From: Pseudomonas moorei
GTDB taxonomy: Bacteria; Pseudomonadota; Gammaproteobacteria; Pseudomonadales; Pseudomonadaceae
Direction of reading: 5' to 3'
Assembly (NCBI RefSeq): GCF_008801475.1
Contig: NZ_VZPP01000012.1
Coordinates: 1-64,000, forward strand
Length of the DNA stretch: 64,000 bases
Below, piece after piece: positions 23,993-34,314 of the stretch. The translations under genes were made by a program, and so were the position numbers. Numbering within the stretch: position 1 is the stretch's first letter; each line of letters opens with the position of its first letter. A model generated the notes under the pieces. The model did not search any database, was not told the DNA's origin, and worked only from the letters and a program-made list of their open reading frames with translations.

Positions 23993-25372
23993 TCAATCCA
24001 GTAATGAAAGGGTGACAGGCGTCAGGTGATTGTCTTCGACCCGTACTTGCAGTTCGCCTTCGCCCAATTTGGCTTTCAGACGCTGTCCGTTTTGGGTTTG
24101 AGCGGCGTTGCGAATCGCGTTGCCGCGCTCATCGAGCAAAATGCTGTAGCCGCGACCGAGCGTCGCCAGGGGACTGACCACATGCAGGGTCTGCATTTGG
24201 CTTTGCAACTGCAGGCGACGGTTTTTCAGGCCCTCGCGCATGGCACGAGGCAGGCGCTCGGCGAGGCTGTCGAGGCGCTGGCGCAACATCGCCAGTTGCC
24301 GGCCTGGATGTTGCGCGGCCAGGCGGGTTTCCAGACGAATCAGCCGTTCACGACGGGTGTTGAGACTGCGTTCGAACGCGCGGCGCATGCGCATGTCCAG
24401 ATCATCCAGGCGTTGCGCTTGCTGGCGCAGGCGTTCGCCGGGGTGACGCAAGCGCCGGGAGATACCTTCGAGGCGCAGACGGTCGCGCATCAAACGGTCG
24501 CGCATGCGCATCACCAGCCGTCGGTGCAGGCTTTCGACCCGACGGACCAGATCGCTGGAGTCCGGCGCGAGCAATTCAGCGGCGGCAGATGGCGTCGGGG
24601 CGCGCACGTCGGCGACGAAGTCACTGATGGACACGTCGGTTTCATGGCCGACGGCACTGACGATCGGCGTTATGCAGGCATCCACCGCGCGGGCCACGGC
24701 TTCTTCGTTGAAGCACCAGAGGTCTTCCAGCGAGCCGCCGCCACGGGCCAGGATCAAGGCGTCGAAGCCGCGGGCATCGGCCAGTTTCAGCGCGCGCACA
24801 ATCTGCGCAGTGGCTTCGCGGCCCTGAACGGCTGTGGGGATCAGTGTCAGTTGTACCTGCGGTGCGCGACGGCGGAACACGCTGATGATGTCGCGGATCA
24901 CCGCACCGGTGGGCGAACTGATGATGCCGATCCGCTGTGGATGGGCCGGTAGCGGTACCTTGCGTTCGGCACTGAACAGGCCTTCGGCGCTGAGCTTTTC
25001 CTTCAGCGCGTCGAAGGCCAGCCGCAAGGCGCCGTCGCCGGCCGGTTCCACGGTGTCGAGGATCAGTTGGTAATCACCACGCCCCTCAAACAGCGAAACC
25101 TTGCCGCGTACCTTCACCGCCAGGCCGTCCTTCAACGCTTGTCGTACCCGCGCAGCGTTCTGCCGGAACAGCGCGCAGCGCACCTGGGCGCCGCTGTCCT
25201 TGAGCGTGAAATACACGTGGCCGGACGCCGGACGGGCGAGGTTGGAGATTTCGCCTTCGACCCAGATGTTGCTGAACACGTCTTCGAGCAGCACCCGCGC
25301 GCGGCCGTTGAGCTGGCTGACGGTCAGGACTTCACGGTCCAGGCCGAGTCTTGCAAAGGGATCTTTAATCAT
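23993..25372 (-). CDS. xseA: Exodeoxyribonuclease VII large subunit
   Basis: The large subunit of the single-strand exonuclease ExoVII. It has 459 residues: an N-terminal OB-fold (about 15-115, with VEGEISNLARPASGHVYFTLKD split over strands), the catalytic domain with GIISSPTGAVIRDI (about 148-161) and ARGGGSLEDLWCFNEE (about 208-223), then a long helical Arg-rich coiled region (about 270-400). The length matches the family. The small subunit xseB is not in the window. The M23 peptidase gene follows immediately. Confidence 0.96.
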   Translation of the reverse strand: MIKDPFARLGLDREVLTVSQLNGRARVLLEDVFSNIWVEGEISNLARPASGHVYFTLKDSGAQVRCALFRQNAARVRQALKDGLAVKVRGKVSLFEGRGDYQLILDTVEPAGDGALRLAFDALKEKLSAEGLFSAERKVPLPAHPQRIGIISSPTGAVIRDIISVFRRRAPQVQLTLIPTAVQGREATAQIVRALKLADARGFDALILARGGGSLEDLWCFNEEAVARAVDACITPIVSAVGHETDVSISDFVADVRAPTPSAAAELLAPDSSDLVRRVESLHRRLVMRMRDRLMRDRLRLEGISRRLRHPGERLRQQAQRLDDLDMRMRRAFERSLNTRRERLIRLETRLAAQHPGRQLAMLRQRLDSLAERLPRAMREGLKNRRLQLQSQMQTLHVVSPLATLGRGYSILLDERGNAIRNAAQTQNGQRLKAKLGEGELQVRVEDNHLTPVTLSLLD

Positions 25373-25440
25373 GGGGCGCAGTTTAAAGGCATTCGGTGAT
25401 CAATCTCCATGCGTGCGCACAATTCCCTTGTTGATGCCTT

Positions 25441-25532
25441 TGTGGGCGGGAGCTGGCTCGCGATAACGGTTCGGCAGGCGACATCGTCGGTGAATTTTAA
25501 GACGCCATCGCGAGCAAGCTCGCTCCCGCAAG
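25441..25532. repeat. REPIN (class A) between xseA and the TSUP gene
   Basis: GGCGGGAGCTGGCTCGCGAT (from 25445) and CATCGCGAGCAAGCTCGCTC (ending about 25526). The left arm is degenerate. Confidence 0.8.
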
Positions 25533-25570
25533 GTTAAAGTCGTCAGCGGCAATCAAGGAAGACCGGGGGA

Positions 25571-26320
25571 ATGAATGTGCTTGAGTTGTTGAACCAATGG
25601 CCGTTCGGAGTCATGGAATGGCTGGTGATCGGGGGCGGGATCGCCCTGGCCTATATCGTATTCGGCATCGCCGGGTTCGGCACCGCGCTGGTGGCCGGGC
25701 CGATTCTGATTGTGTTCATGCCCTTGCTGGTGCTGCTGGATTTTGTCGCGGCATTCGGCAATCTGTTGCCCTCGCGGCGTGATGTGGCGAAACCGGAGTT
25801 ATTGCGTTTGCTGCCGTGCATGGCGGTCGGTTGCACGTTGGGCGTGATTTTTTTGCTGAACCTGAAATCCGATCTGTTACTGCTGTTGATGGGGCTGTTT
25901 ATCAGCGCCTATGCCATCTACAGCCTCTGGGTCAAAGCCCGTCCGACGCAATTGTCTGCCGTGGGGGCGCTGCCGATGGGAACGGTGGGCGGGATGTTCG
26001 GTGCGTTGTTCGGCAGTGGCGGTTTTTTGTACGCGATTTATTTGAACAGTCGACTGCCCAAGGACGAGGCGCGGGCGACGCAGAGCGCGCTGATCAGTTG
26101 CAGCACCGTGGTGCGGTTGAGCCTCTTCATTGTGGCGGGCGTGTACGCCGAGCTGCCCTTGTTGGTACTGGCGCTGTGCTTGTTGCCGGCGATGGCGCTG
26201 GGGCTATGGATCGGTCGACGGCTGACGATGCGCCTGTCTCGCGAGGCCTTCGTGCGGCTGGTGACTTGGTTGGTGCTGGCGAGCGGGGTCGCGCTGATCG
26301 GGCGCTACCTCAGCACCTGA
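25571..26320 (+). CDS. TSUP (TauE/SafE) family membrane permease
   Basis: A 249-residue integral membrane protein with about seven or eight hydrophobic helices and two similar halves, typical of the 4-toluene sulfonate uptake permease family. Members are thought to export or import sulfur-containing or organic anions; the substrate here is unknown. The N-terminal motif YIVFGIAGFGTALVAGP (about 27-43) and GGMFGALFGSGGFLYAIYL (about 141-159) are the family repeats. It is alone on its strand, facing the convergent gene at 26352. In P. aeruginosa valS follows the holC cluster, so this gene occupies an unexpected place relative to that genome. Confidence 0.85.
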   Translation: MNVLELLNQWPFGVMEWLVIGGGIALAYIVFGIAGFGTALVAGPILIVFMPLLVLLDFVAAFGNLLPSRRDVAKPELLRLLPCMAVGCTLGVIFLLNLKSDLLLLLMGLFISAYAIYSLWVKARPTQLSAVGALPMGTVGGMFGALFGSGGFLYAIYLNSRLPKDEARATQSALISCSTVVRLSLFIVAGVYAELPLLVLALCLLPAMALGLWIGRRLTMRLSREAFVRLVTWLVLASGVALIGRYLST

Positions 26321-26351
26321 CCCCAGCCACCAGGTTGTCTACTCACCAGGA

Positions 26352-26741
26352 TCAATCGTTGTACTGGCTCAGCAACCGCTCCATCCGCGCATTCAAGCGG
26401 CGCTTGATTTCGGTTTCGATGTGCGGCGCGAAGTCGTCGATCACGTCCTGCATGATCAATTGCGCGGCAGCGCGCAGTTCGTTGTCGAGGTAGAGCAGGG
26501 CGTCGGCGCCCTTGCGGGTGGTCGGCGCCGGTTCGGCGGCTGGCGCCGGGGCTTTCGGTTCGATGATCGGCGCGGGGGCGCTGACGGTATCGAACAGCAT
26601 TGGAATCTGTTCCTGTTCACCTTCATCGACCGTGTCGGTCAGCAGTGGTGGTTGCAGGTTGTCATCGCCGAGCAGTTGGCGGATCGACTCAAGGTCATCC
26701 AGCAGGTGCACGGACTTTTGCAGCGGTTTTGGAGTGTCCAT
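26352..26741 (-). CDS. Hypothetical protein downstream of holC
   Basis: A 129-residue acidic protein with an N-terminal helical part (about 10-30), a Pro/Ala-rich linker (about 55-75), and a C-terminal helical part containing IMQDVIDDFAPHIETEIKRR-like amphipathic helix (about 95-125). No enzyme motif is visible. It begins 8 bases after the holC stop and forms the third gene of pepA-holC-this gene. An equivalent small gene sits beside holC in other pseudomonads, so a role linked to the polymerase clamp loader is possible but unproven. Confidence 0.75.
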   Translation of the reverse strand: MDTPKPLQKSVHLLDDLESIRQLLGDDNLQPPLLTDTVDEGEQEQIPMLFDTVSAPAPIIEPKAPAPAAEPAPTTRKGADALLYLDNELRAAAQLIMQDVIDDFAPHIETEIKRRLNARMERLLSQYND

Positions 26742-26749
26742 CGGAATGC

Positions 26750-27178
26750 TCAGAGTCGCTGTAAACGGTGATCTTGCAGAGGATAGCCCTGTTCGCGGTA
26801 GAAACGGAAACTCTCGCGTGCGGCCTGGCGAATCACCGGGTCTTCCACCACCACTTCTGCCACGCGGGCGAAGCGCTGGGCAAAGGCCGGCACTTTCAGG
26901 TCAAGATTGACCAGTAAATCCTGGTGCTGGCCGCAGTCGTCGCCAAGACCCAGGACAATCAGGCTGTCGGGTTCGCTTTCGGCAGGGCCGTGGGGCACAA
27001 AACTTTCGCCCTTGAATGCCCATAAGCGTGCATCGAGATCCTCGCGCTGGGAGGCGTCGCTGCAATGCAGGTAAATGCGGTGCCCCATGCGCCAGGCTTT
27101 TTCGGTGAGCTTGCAGGCAAAATCCAGGCGTGCCGAAGGATCGGCGCTGGGCAGGATGTAGAAGTCTACTTTGGTCAT
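26750..27178 (-). CDS. holC: DNA polymerase III subunit chi
   Basis: The chi subunit joins the clamp loader (through psi) to single-stranded DNA binding protein. It has 142 residues, starting MTKVDFYILPSADPSARLDF; the family motif YLHCSDASQREDLDARLWAF (about 38-57) and the FVPHG segment (about 62-66) are present. pepA-holC is a conserved pair in gammaproteobacteria. A hairpin lies between pepA and this gene. Confidence 0.95.
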   Translation of the reverse strand: MTKVDFYILPSADPSARLDFACKLTEKAWRMGHRIYLHCSDASQREDLDARLWAFKGESFVPHGPAESEPDSLIVLGLGDDCGQHQDLLVNLDLKVPAFAQRFARVAEVVVEDPVIRQAARESFRFYREQGYPLQDHRLQRL

Positions 27179-27195
27179 TGCGGTTCCTGAGCCTA

Positions 27196-27225
27196 GAGCG
27201 GCGCCGCCCGAAAGCGACGCCGCTC
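27196..27225. terminator. Hairpin between pepA and holC, no T-run
   Basis: GAGCGGCG (27196-27203) and CGCCGCTC (27218-27225) are perfect complements around 14 bases. Without a T-run it may only weaken transcription into holC. Confidence 0.4.
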
Positions 27226-27238
27226 AGGTTCATCGGTT

Positions 27239-28729
27239 TCAGGCTTTGGCGCGGTCCAGCAGGTATTGGGTCAGCAGGGGAACCGGACGGCCAGTGGCGC
27301 CTTTGTCCTTGCCGCCGCTGGTCCAGGCGGTGCCGGCGATGTCCAGGTGAGCCCAGTTCAGGTTTTTGGTGAAGCGCGACAGGAAGCAGGCTGCGGTGAT
27401 GGTGCCGGCTTTCGGGCCGCCGATGTTGGCGATGTCGGCGAACGGGCTATCGAGTTGCTCCTGGTACTCATCGAACAGCGGCAGTTGCCAGGCGCGGTCG
27501 TCGGCTGCCTTGCCGGCGCTGAGCAGTTGGTCGATCAGTTCATCGTTGTTGCCCAGCAGGCCCGAGGTGTGGGAGCCCAGGGCAACCACGCAGGCACCGG
27601 TCAGGGTGGCGATATCGATGACGGCTTGTGGCTTGAAACGCTCAGAGTAGGTCAGGGCGTCGCACAGCACCAGACGGCCTTCGGCGTCAGTGTTGAGGAT
27701 TTCCACGGTCTGGCCGCTCATGGTGGTGACGATGTCGCCCGGGCGCGAAGCGTTGCCGCTCGGCATGTTCTCGGCGCAGGCCAGGATGCACACCAGGTTG
27801 ATCGGCAATTTCAGCTCAAGCACCGCTCGCAGGGTGCCGAATACGCTGGCAGAGCCGCCCATGTCATATTTCATTTCGTCCATGCCGGCGCCTGGCTTGA
27901 GGCTGATACCGCCGGTGTCGAAGGTGATGCCTTTGCCGACCAGGGCGTAGGGCTTCTCGGACTTCTTGCCGCCGTTGTACTGCATGACGATCAGGCGCGG
28001 CGGCTGGGCGCTGCCCTGGCCAACGGCATAGAACGAGCCCATGCCCAGTGCCTTGATCTTCTTCTCGTCGAAGACTTCGACTTTCAGGTCCTTGAACTCT
28101 TTGCCGAGGTTTTTCGCTTGCTCGCCAAGGAACGTCGGGTGGCAGATGTTTGGCGGCAAGTTGCCCAAGTCGCGAGTGAAGGCCATGCCGTTGGCAATGG
28201 CGGTGGCGTGGGTCACGGCGCGTTGCACTTCAGCCTGGGCGGCCTTTATGGTCAGCAGGGTGACTTTCTTCAGGGCGCGCGGTTCGGCTTTCTGGCTCTT
28301 GAACTGATCGAACTGATATTCGCCGTCCACGAGGGTTTCGGCCAGCAGGCGGGTCTTGCCGTAGCTGTCGCGGCCCTTGACCACGATTTCGTCCAGGGCC
28401 AGGACCGCATCGCTGCCGCCCAGGCCCTTGAGGGTATTGAGTACGCCGGCGATGATCTTGCGGAACGGGCGGTCGCCCAGTTCTTCATCTTTGCCCACGC
28501 CGACCAACAGCACGCGCTCGGCCTTCAGGTTTGGCAGGCTGTGCAGCAAGAGGCTTTGGCCCACCTTGCCGGCCAGGTCGCCACGCTTGAGAACGGCACT
28601 GATCGCACCACCGCTGAGTTCGTCGAGTTGCCTGGCGGCGGCACCGAGTTTACGGTCTTCACCGACGGCGACCACCAGCGTGGCGGTTTTCAACGTTTCC
28701 GGGTTAACGCTCTTTACAACCAGTTCCAT
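27239..28729 (-). CDS. pepA: Leucyl aminopeptidase PepA
   Basis: A hexameric M17 dizinc aminopeptidase that also binds DNA in Xer recombination and carbamoyl-phosphate synthase regulation in E. coli. The ATG at 28729 gives 496 residues starting MELVVKSVNPETLK, the usual Pseudomonas length; the frame is open a further 98 residues upstream, but that part covers a REPIN. Metal and active-site motifs are VGKGITFDTGGISLKPG and the M17 signature NTDAEGRLVL. It is divergent from lptF. Confidence 0.95.
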   Translation of the reverse strand: MELVVKSVNPETLKTATLVVAVGEDRKLGAAARQLDELSGGAISAVLKRGDLAGKVGQSLLLHSLPNLKAERVLLVGVGKDEELGDRPFRKIIAGVLNTLKGLGGSDAVLALDEIVVKGRDSYGKTRLLAETLVDGEYQFDQFKSQKAEPRALKKVTLLTIKAAQAEVQRAVTHATAIANGMAFTRDLGNLPPNICHPTFLGEQAKNLGKEFKDLKVEVFDEKKIKALGMGSFYAVGQGSAQPPRLIVMQYNGGKKSEKPYALVGKGITFDTGGISLKPGAGMDEMKYDMGGSASVFGTLRAVLELKLPINLVCILACAENMPSGNASRPGDIVTTMSGQTVEILNTDAEGRLVLCDALTYSERFKPQAVIDIATLTGACVVALGSHTSGLLGNNDELIDQLLSAGKAADDRAWQLPLFDEYQEQLDSPFADIANIGGPKAGTITAACFLSRFTKNLNWAHLDIAGTAWTSGGKDKGATGRPVPLLTQYLLDRAKA

Positions 28730-28810
28730 GTCCGGGTCCCTGAATTGATGGTCAGCTTGCAAGCGCGCTCCACAATAGGTGTGCGTCGCTTGCCTGCATC
28801 TAAATAGAAA

Positions 28811-28866
28811 GGCGCCAGTACCGACCGGCGACGAAGGCCGCAGTTTGAACCTCGCTACCGGCGCCT
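28811..28866. repeat. Inverted repeat in the pepA 5' region
   Basis: AGGCGCC with GTAC on the left (28811-28821) and GTAC-like TACCGGCGCCT on the right (about 28856-28866) can pair around a 35-base loop. The function is unknown; it lies about 80 bases upstream of pepA. The gene-free stretch 28730-29126 otherwise contains a REPIN and the lptF promoter. Confidence 0.4.
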
Positions 28867-28887
28867 GACAACCCTCGGCCATACGAT

Positions 28888-28987
28888 TGTAGGCGCGTGC
28901 CTGCTCGCGAAGAACTTGAGGCCGCCGCGGGCTTTCAGGCTTCGCGCGATATAGAGGTCGCCCTTCGCGAGCACCTCGCTCCTGCGG
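28888..28987. repeat. Degenerate REPIN (class A) between pepA and lptF
   Basis: TGTAGGCGCGTGCCTGCTCGCGAA (from 28888) and CTTCGCGAGCACCTCGCTCCTG (ending about 28985). Both stems have mismatches, so it is an old copy. Confidence 0.75.
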
Positions 28988-29006
28988 GTGCCCCACGCAT
29001 TGCGCA

Positions 29007-29035
29007 GTGACAGGTGCACTCAATCACAGGATAAT
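29007..29035 (+). promoter_or_regulatory. Probable lptFG promoter
   Basis: -35 GTGACA (29007-29012), 17-base spacer, -10 GATAAT (29030-29035). It is placed about 90 bases before the TTG start of lptF. Confidence 0.6.
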
Positions 29036-29126
29036 GCGCCATCTTTTTCGGCGGCTCTGCCTTGTGGGCTGCCTGATATGTCTGCTTGTTTGGCCGCCTT
29101 CGCCTGACAATCCTGGAGTGTCTGGT

Positions 29127-30245
29127 TTGATCGTCTTCCGTTACCTATCCCGCGAAGTCCTGTTGACCTTGAGCGCCGTCAGCGCCGTGCTGCTGGTCAT
29201 CATCATGAGCGGACGTTTCATCAAGTACCTCGCCCAGGCGGCTTCGGGCCTTCTGGATCCGGGTTCACTGTTCCTGATCATGGGCTTTCGTCTACCGGGA
29301 TTCCTGCAACTGATCCTGCCATTGGGGCTGTTCCTGGGGATTCTGCTGGCGTATGGCCGGCTGTATTTGGAAAGTGAGATGACCGTGCTTTCGGCTACCG
29401 GCATGAGCCAGCAGCGCTTGCTGGTCATGACCCTTTTCCCGGCCACGCTGGTGGCAGTGGTCGTGGCCTGGCTGAGCCTGAGCCTGGCACCGCAAGGGGC
29501 CAATCAGTTTCAGTTGTTGCTCAACAAACAGGATGCCCTGACCGAGTTCGATACCCTGGAGCCGGGTCGCTTCCAGGCGTTGCGCGACGGTACCCGGGTG
29601 ACTTACACCGAGCAATTGTCCGATGATCGTATCAACCTGAGCGGCGTATTCATCTCGCAAAAGAACGCCTCATCCGACGGGAAAGATCGCGGGATTTCGG
29701 TCCTGGTGGCCGAAAAGGGCCGCCAGGAAATCAACCCTGATGGCAATCGCTACCTGATCCTCGACAATGGCTATCGTTACGACGGTAATCCGGGGCAGGC
29801 TGACTACCGGGCGATCAAGTACGACGAGTACGGGGTATTGCTGCCTAAACCGGATGTCAGCGACGAAGTCACCGACCGTGATGCGCTGAGCACCAGAGCC
29901 CTGATGAACAGCGATGACCTGCGCCTGCGCGCCGAACTCGAATGGCGGCTGTCCCTGCCATTGCTGGTCTTTATCGTGACCCTGATGGCGGTGCCGCTGT
30001 CGCGAGTCAACCCGCGCCAGGGTCGCTTCCTCAAACTGTTGCCGGCGATTCTTCTTTATATGGCTTACCTGACCCTGCTGATTGCCGCGCGCGGCGCCCT
30101 GGACAAGGGCAAGATCCCGGTGGCGTTGGGCCTGTGGTGGGTACATGCCATCTTCCTGATCATCGGCCTGGGCCTGCTTTACTGGGAACCCCTGCGCTTG
30201 AAGATGGCGAGTCGCCGCAGCGCGCTGGAGGTGGCCCGTGGTTAA
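29127..30245 (+). CDS. lptF: LPS export ABC transporter permease LptF
   Basis: One of the two inner-membrane permeases of the LptB2FG transporter that lifts lipopolysaccharide out of the inner membrane. I choose the TTG at 29127 (GGAG 8 bases upstream), giving 372 residues starting LIVFRYLSREVLLTL, which fits the family; an in-frame upstream ATG would lie at the promoter. Three N-terminal and three C-terminal transmembrane helices surround a periplasmic beta-jellyroll domain (about 130-265). It overlaps lptG by 8 bases. Confidence 0.94.
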   Translation: MIVFRYLSREVLLTLSAVSAVLLVIIMSGRFIKYLAQAASGLLDPGSLFLIMGFRLPGFLQLILPLGLFLGILLAYGRLYLESEMTVLSATGMSQQRLLVMTLFPATLVAVVVAWLSLSLAPQGANQFQLLLNKQDALTEFDTLEPGRFQALRDGTRVTYTEQLSDDRINLSGVFISQKNASSDGKDRGISVLVAEKGRQEINPDGNRYLILDNGYRYDGNPGQADYRAIKYDEYGVLLPKPDVSDEVTDRDALSTRALMNSDDLRLRAELEWRLSLPLLVFIVTLMAVPLSRVNPRQGRFLKLLPAILLYMAYLTLLIAARGALDKGKIPVALGLWWVHAIFLIIGLGLLYWEPLRLKMASRRSALEVARG

Positions 30246-31299
30246 GCTCGATCGCTACATTGGTAGCAGCGTGCTCATTGCGATCCTGGCGGTACTGGGG
30301 ATCATCCTGGGGCTGGCGACGTTGTTCGCGTTCATCGACGAAATGAGCGAGATCAGCGATACCTACACCCTGTCCGATGTCGCGAGTTATGTGCTGCTGA
30401 CCGCACCGCGCCGCCTCTACGACATGATGCCGATGGCGGCGCTGATCGGTTGCCTGATCGGCCTCGGCAGCCTGGCCAGCAACAGCGAATTGACCATTAT
30501 GCGCGCCGCCGGCGTGTCGATCGGGCGAATCGTCTGGGCGGTCATGAAGCCCATGCTGGTGCTGATGATTGCCGGCGTGCTGATCGGCGAGTACGTCGCC
30601 CCCGCCTGCGAAAACATCGCCCAGGCCAATCGCTCCCTGGCCCAGGGCAGCGGCGATGCGCAAAGCGCCAAGCACGGCATGTGGCACCGTCAGGGCGATG
30701 AGTTCATCCACATCAACTCCGTTCAGCCCAATGGCATTTTGTACGGTGTGACCCGTTATCGCTTTGACGCCGAGAGGCACATGCTGTCCGCTAGCTTCGC
30801 CAAGCGCGCCGACTTCGACAAGGAGCACTGGCAGCTGACCGATGTCACCACCACGCTGTTCCACGAGAAGAGTTCTGAAGTGGTGAATGCTCCCCAGGAG
30901 CGCTGGGACGTGGCATTGAGTCCTCAATTGCTCAATACCGTGGTGATGACACCCGAGTCGCTGTCGATCAGCGGTCTGTGGGGGTATATCCACTACCTGG
31001 CGGAACAGGGCTTGAACAATGGTCGTTACTGGCTGGCATTTTGGGTCAAGGTGTTGCAGCCGCTGGTCACGGCCGCACTGGTGCTGATGGCGATTTCCTT
31101 CATTTTCGGCCCGTTGCGCTCGGTGACCCTCGGTCAGCGGGTATTTACCGGGGTTCTGGTGGGCTTCACCTTCCGCATTGCTCAGGACCTGCTGGGCCCT
31201 TCGAGCCTGGTGTTCGGTTTCTCACCGTTGTTTGCAGTGCTGGTACCGGCCAGTATCTGCGCCCTGGCCGGGCTGTTGTTGTTGCGTCGCGCCGGTTGA
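30238..31299 (+). CDS. lptG: LPS export ABC transporter permease LptG
   Basis: Partner permease of LptF in LPS transport. It has 353 residues, starting at GTG 30238 (VKLDRYIGSSVL) inside the end of lptF. The order is transmembrane helices, a periplasmic jellyroll (about 135-260), and C-terminal helices with the FIFGPLRSVTLGQRVFTG segment (about 288-305). The ATPase gene lptB is elsewhere. A strong terminator follows at 31331. Confidence 0.95.
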   Translation: MVKLDRYIGSSVLIAILAVLGIILGLATLFAFIDEMSEISDTYTLSDVASYVLLTAPRRLYDMMPMAALIGCLIGLGSLASNSELTIMRAAGVSIGRIVWAVMKPMLVLMIAGVLIGEYVAPACENIAQANRSLAQGSGDAQSAKHGMWHRQGDEFIHINSVQPNGILYGVTRYRFDAERHMLSASFAKRADFDKEHWQLTDVTTTLFHEKSSEVVNAPQERWDVALSPQLLNTVVMTPESLSISGLWGYIHYLAEQGLNNGRYWLAFWVKVLQPLVTAALVLMAISFIFGPLRSVTLGQRVFTGVLVGFTFRIAQDLLGPSSLVFGFSPLFAVLVPASICALAGLLLLRRAG

Positions 31300-31330
31300 G
31301 GGCGGGACATTCCCGGCTTCACTGGTCATA

Positions 31331-31364
31331 AAAAACGCCCCTGTCGCAAGACCGGGGCGTTTTT
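31331..31364 (+). terminator. Terminator after lptG
   Basis: AAAAACGCCCC (31331-31341) and GGGGCGTTTTT (31354-31364) are perfect 11-base complements, ending in a T-run. Confidence 0.9.
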
Positions 31365-31388
31365 GTACAGGCTGTCTTACCTGCAAAC

Positions 31389-31418
31389 GTGACGCTTGCG
31401 CCGTGGATCAGGTACAAT
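31389..31418 (+). promoter_or_regulatory. Probable lepA promoter
   Basis: -10 TACAAT (31413-31418) with a weak -35 GTGACG (31389-31394), 18-base spacer. It lies about 50 bases before lepA. Confidence 0.45.
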
Positions 31419-31470
31419 TCCCGGCTATTTTTCGGCGGGCTATGCCTGCAGCCTTTTTGAGTGTTGATCC

Positions 31471-33270
<1,800 letters not shown>

Positions 33271-33275
33271 GTCCT

Positions 33276-34130
33276 ATGTCACTAAATTTCCCGCTGTTGC
33301 TGGTCATCGCCGTATTCGTTTGCGGCTTGTTGGCGTTGCTCGATCTGCTGTTCCTGGCGCCGCGTCGGCGTGCCGCCATTGCCTCCTATCAGGGCAGCGT
33401 AAGCCAGCCTGATGTGATGGTGGTCGAGAAACTGAACAAAGAGCCGCTGCTGGTCGAATACGGCAAGTCGTTCTTCCCGGTGTTGTTCATCGTGCTGGTG
33501 CTGCGTTCGTTCCTGGTGGAACCGTTCCAGATTCCTTCCGGCTCGATGAAACCGACCCTGGACGTCGGCGACTTCATCCTGGTGAGCAAGTTTTCCTACG
33601 GGATCCGCTTGCCGGTCATCGACAAGAAAGTCATCGAAGTCGGCGAGCCACAGCGCGGTGATGTGATGGTGTTCCGCTATCCAAGCGATCCGAACGTCAA
33701 CTACATCAAGCGTGTCGTCGGTCTGCCGGGTGATCAGGTTCGTTACACCGCCGACAAGCATCTGTTCGTCAACGGTCAGTCGATTGCCGAGCAACTGGTC
33801 GGCTCCGAGCCGGGCACCCTGGGCAGCGCCGAGCTCTACAAGGAAAAACTCGGCGCCGCCGAGCACCTGATCCGCAAGGAAATGAGTCGTTACCGCGCAA
33901 CGCCGGACCGTACATGGACCGTGCCTGCCGGGCACTACTTCATGATGGGCGACAACCGCGACAATTCGAACGACAGTCGCTACTGGGATGATCCGAACAT
34001 TCCCAAGGATCTGCTGGGCATGGTTCCCGACAAGAATATCGTCGGCAAGGCCTTTGCAGTCTGGATGAGCTGGCCGGAACCGAAACTCAGTCACCTGCCG
34101 AATTTCTCGCGGGTTGGCCTGATCAAGTAA
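33276..34130 (+). CDS. lepB: Signal peptidase I
   Basis: The inner-membrane serine protease that removes signal peptides from exported proteins. It has 284 residues with two N-terminal transmembrane segments (about 5-27 and 66-80). The catalytic dyad is Ser90 (PSGSMKPTL) and Lys145 (NYIKRVVG). The GDNRDNSNDSRYW motif (box E) is near residues 226-238. It is tightly linked to lepA; a 184-base structured gap separates it from rnc. Confidence 0.96.
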   Translation: MSLNFPLLLVIAVFVCGLLALLDLLFLAPRRRAAIASYQGSVSQPDVMVVEKLNKEPLLVEYGKSFFPVLFIVLVLRSFLVEPFQIPSGSMKPTLDVGDFILVSKFSYGIRLPVIDKKVIEVGEPQRGDVMVFRYPSDPNVNYIKRVVGLPGDQVRYTADKHLFVNGQSIAEQLVGSEPGTLGSAELYKEKLGAAEHLIRKEMSRYRATPDRTWTVPAGHYFMMGDNRDNSNDSRYWDDPNIPKDLLGMVPDKNIVGKAFAVWMSWPEPKLSHLPNFSRVGLIK

Positions 34131-34137
34131 TCAAACA

Positions 34138-34160
34138 CGGCGCTGTTGAACACAGCGCCG
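34138..34160. other. Hairpin in the rnc leader
   Basis: CGGCGCTGT (34138-34146) and ACAGCGCCG (34152-34160) form a perfect 9-bp stem with a 5-base loop but no T-run. A second small stem (GTCGA/TCGAC) follows near 34177-34191. The 12-mer TTGAACACAGCG occurs both here (34146-34157) and at 34228-34239. RNase III autoregulation through leader cleavage is known in E. coli and is a possible role. Confidence 0.5.
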
Positions 34161-34314
34161 AATGCATTTCTGGAGTCGACACAATCGACACTGGCTGCAT
34201 GAAAACAACGATATTCAGGACGTTATTTTTGAACACAGCGTTAATTGTCCCAAGCCTGCGTCGAACCCCGGCGATGGCGGTGGAATCCAACCACGAACTC
34301 AGCGTGGGTAAACC

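Noticed and set aside
27266..28807. A 513-codon plus-strand open frame over pepA
   Set aside because: Antisense shadow; PepA motifs on the minus strand are decisive.
28730..29023. N-terminal extension of pepA to 29023
   Set aside because: The extra 98 residues translate a REPIN and overlap the lptF promoter; PepA homologues start at MELVVKS.
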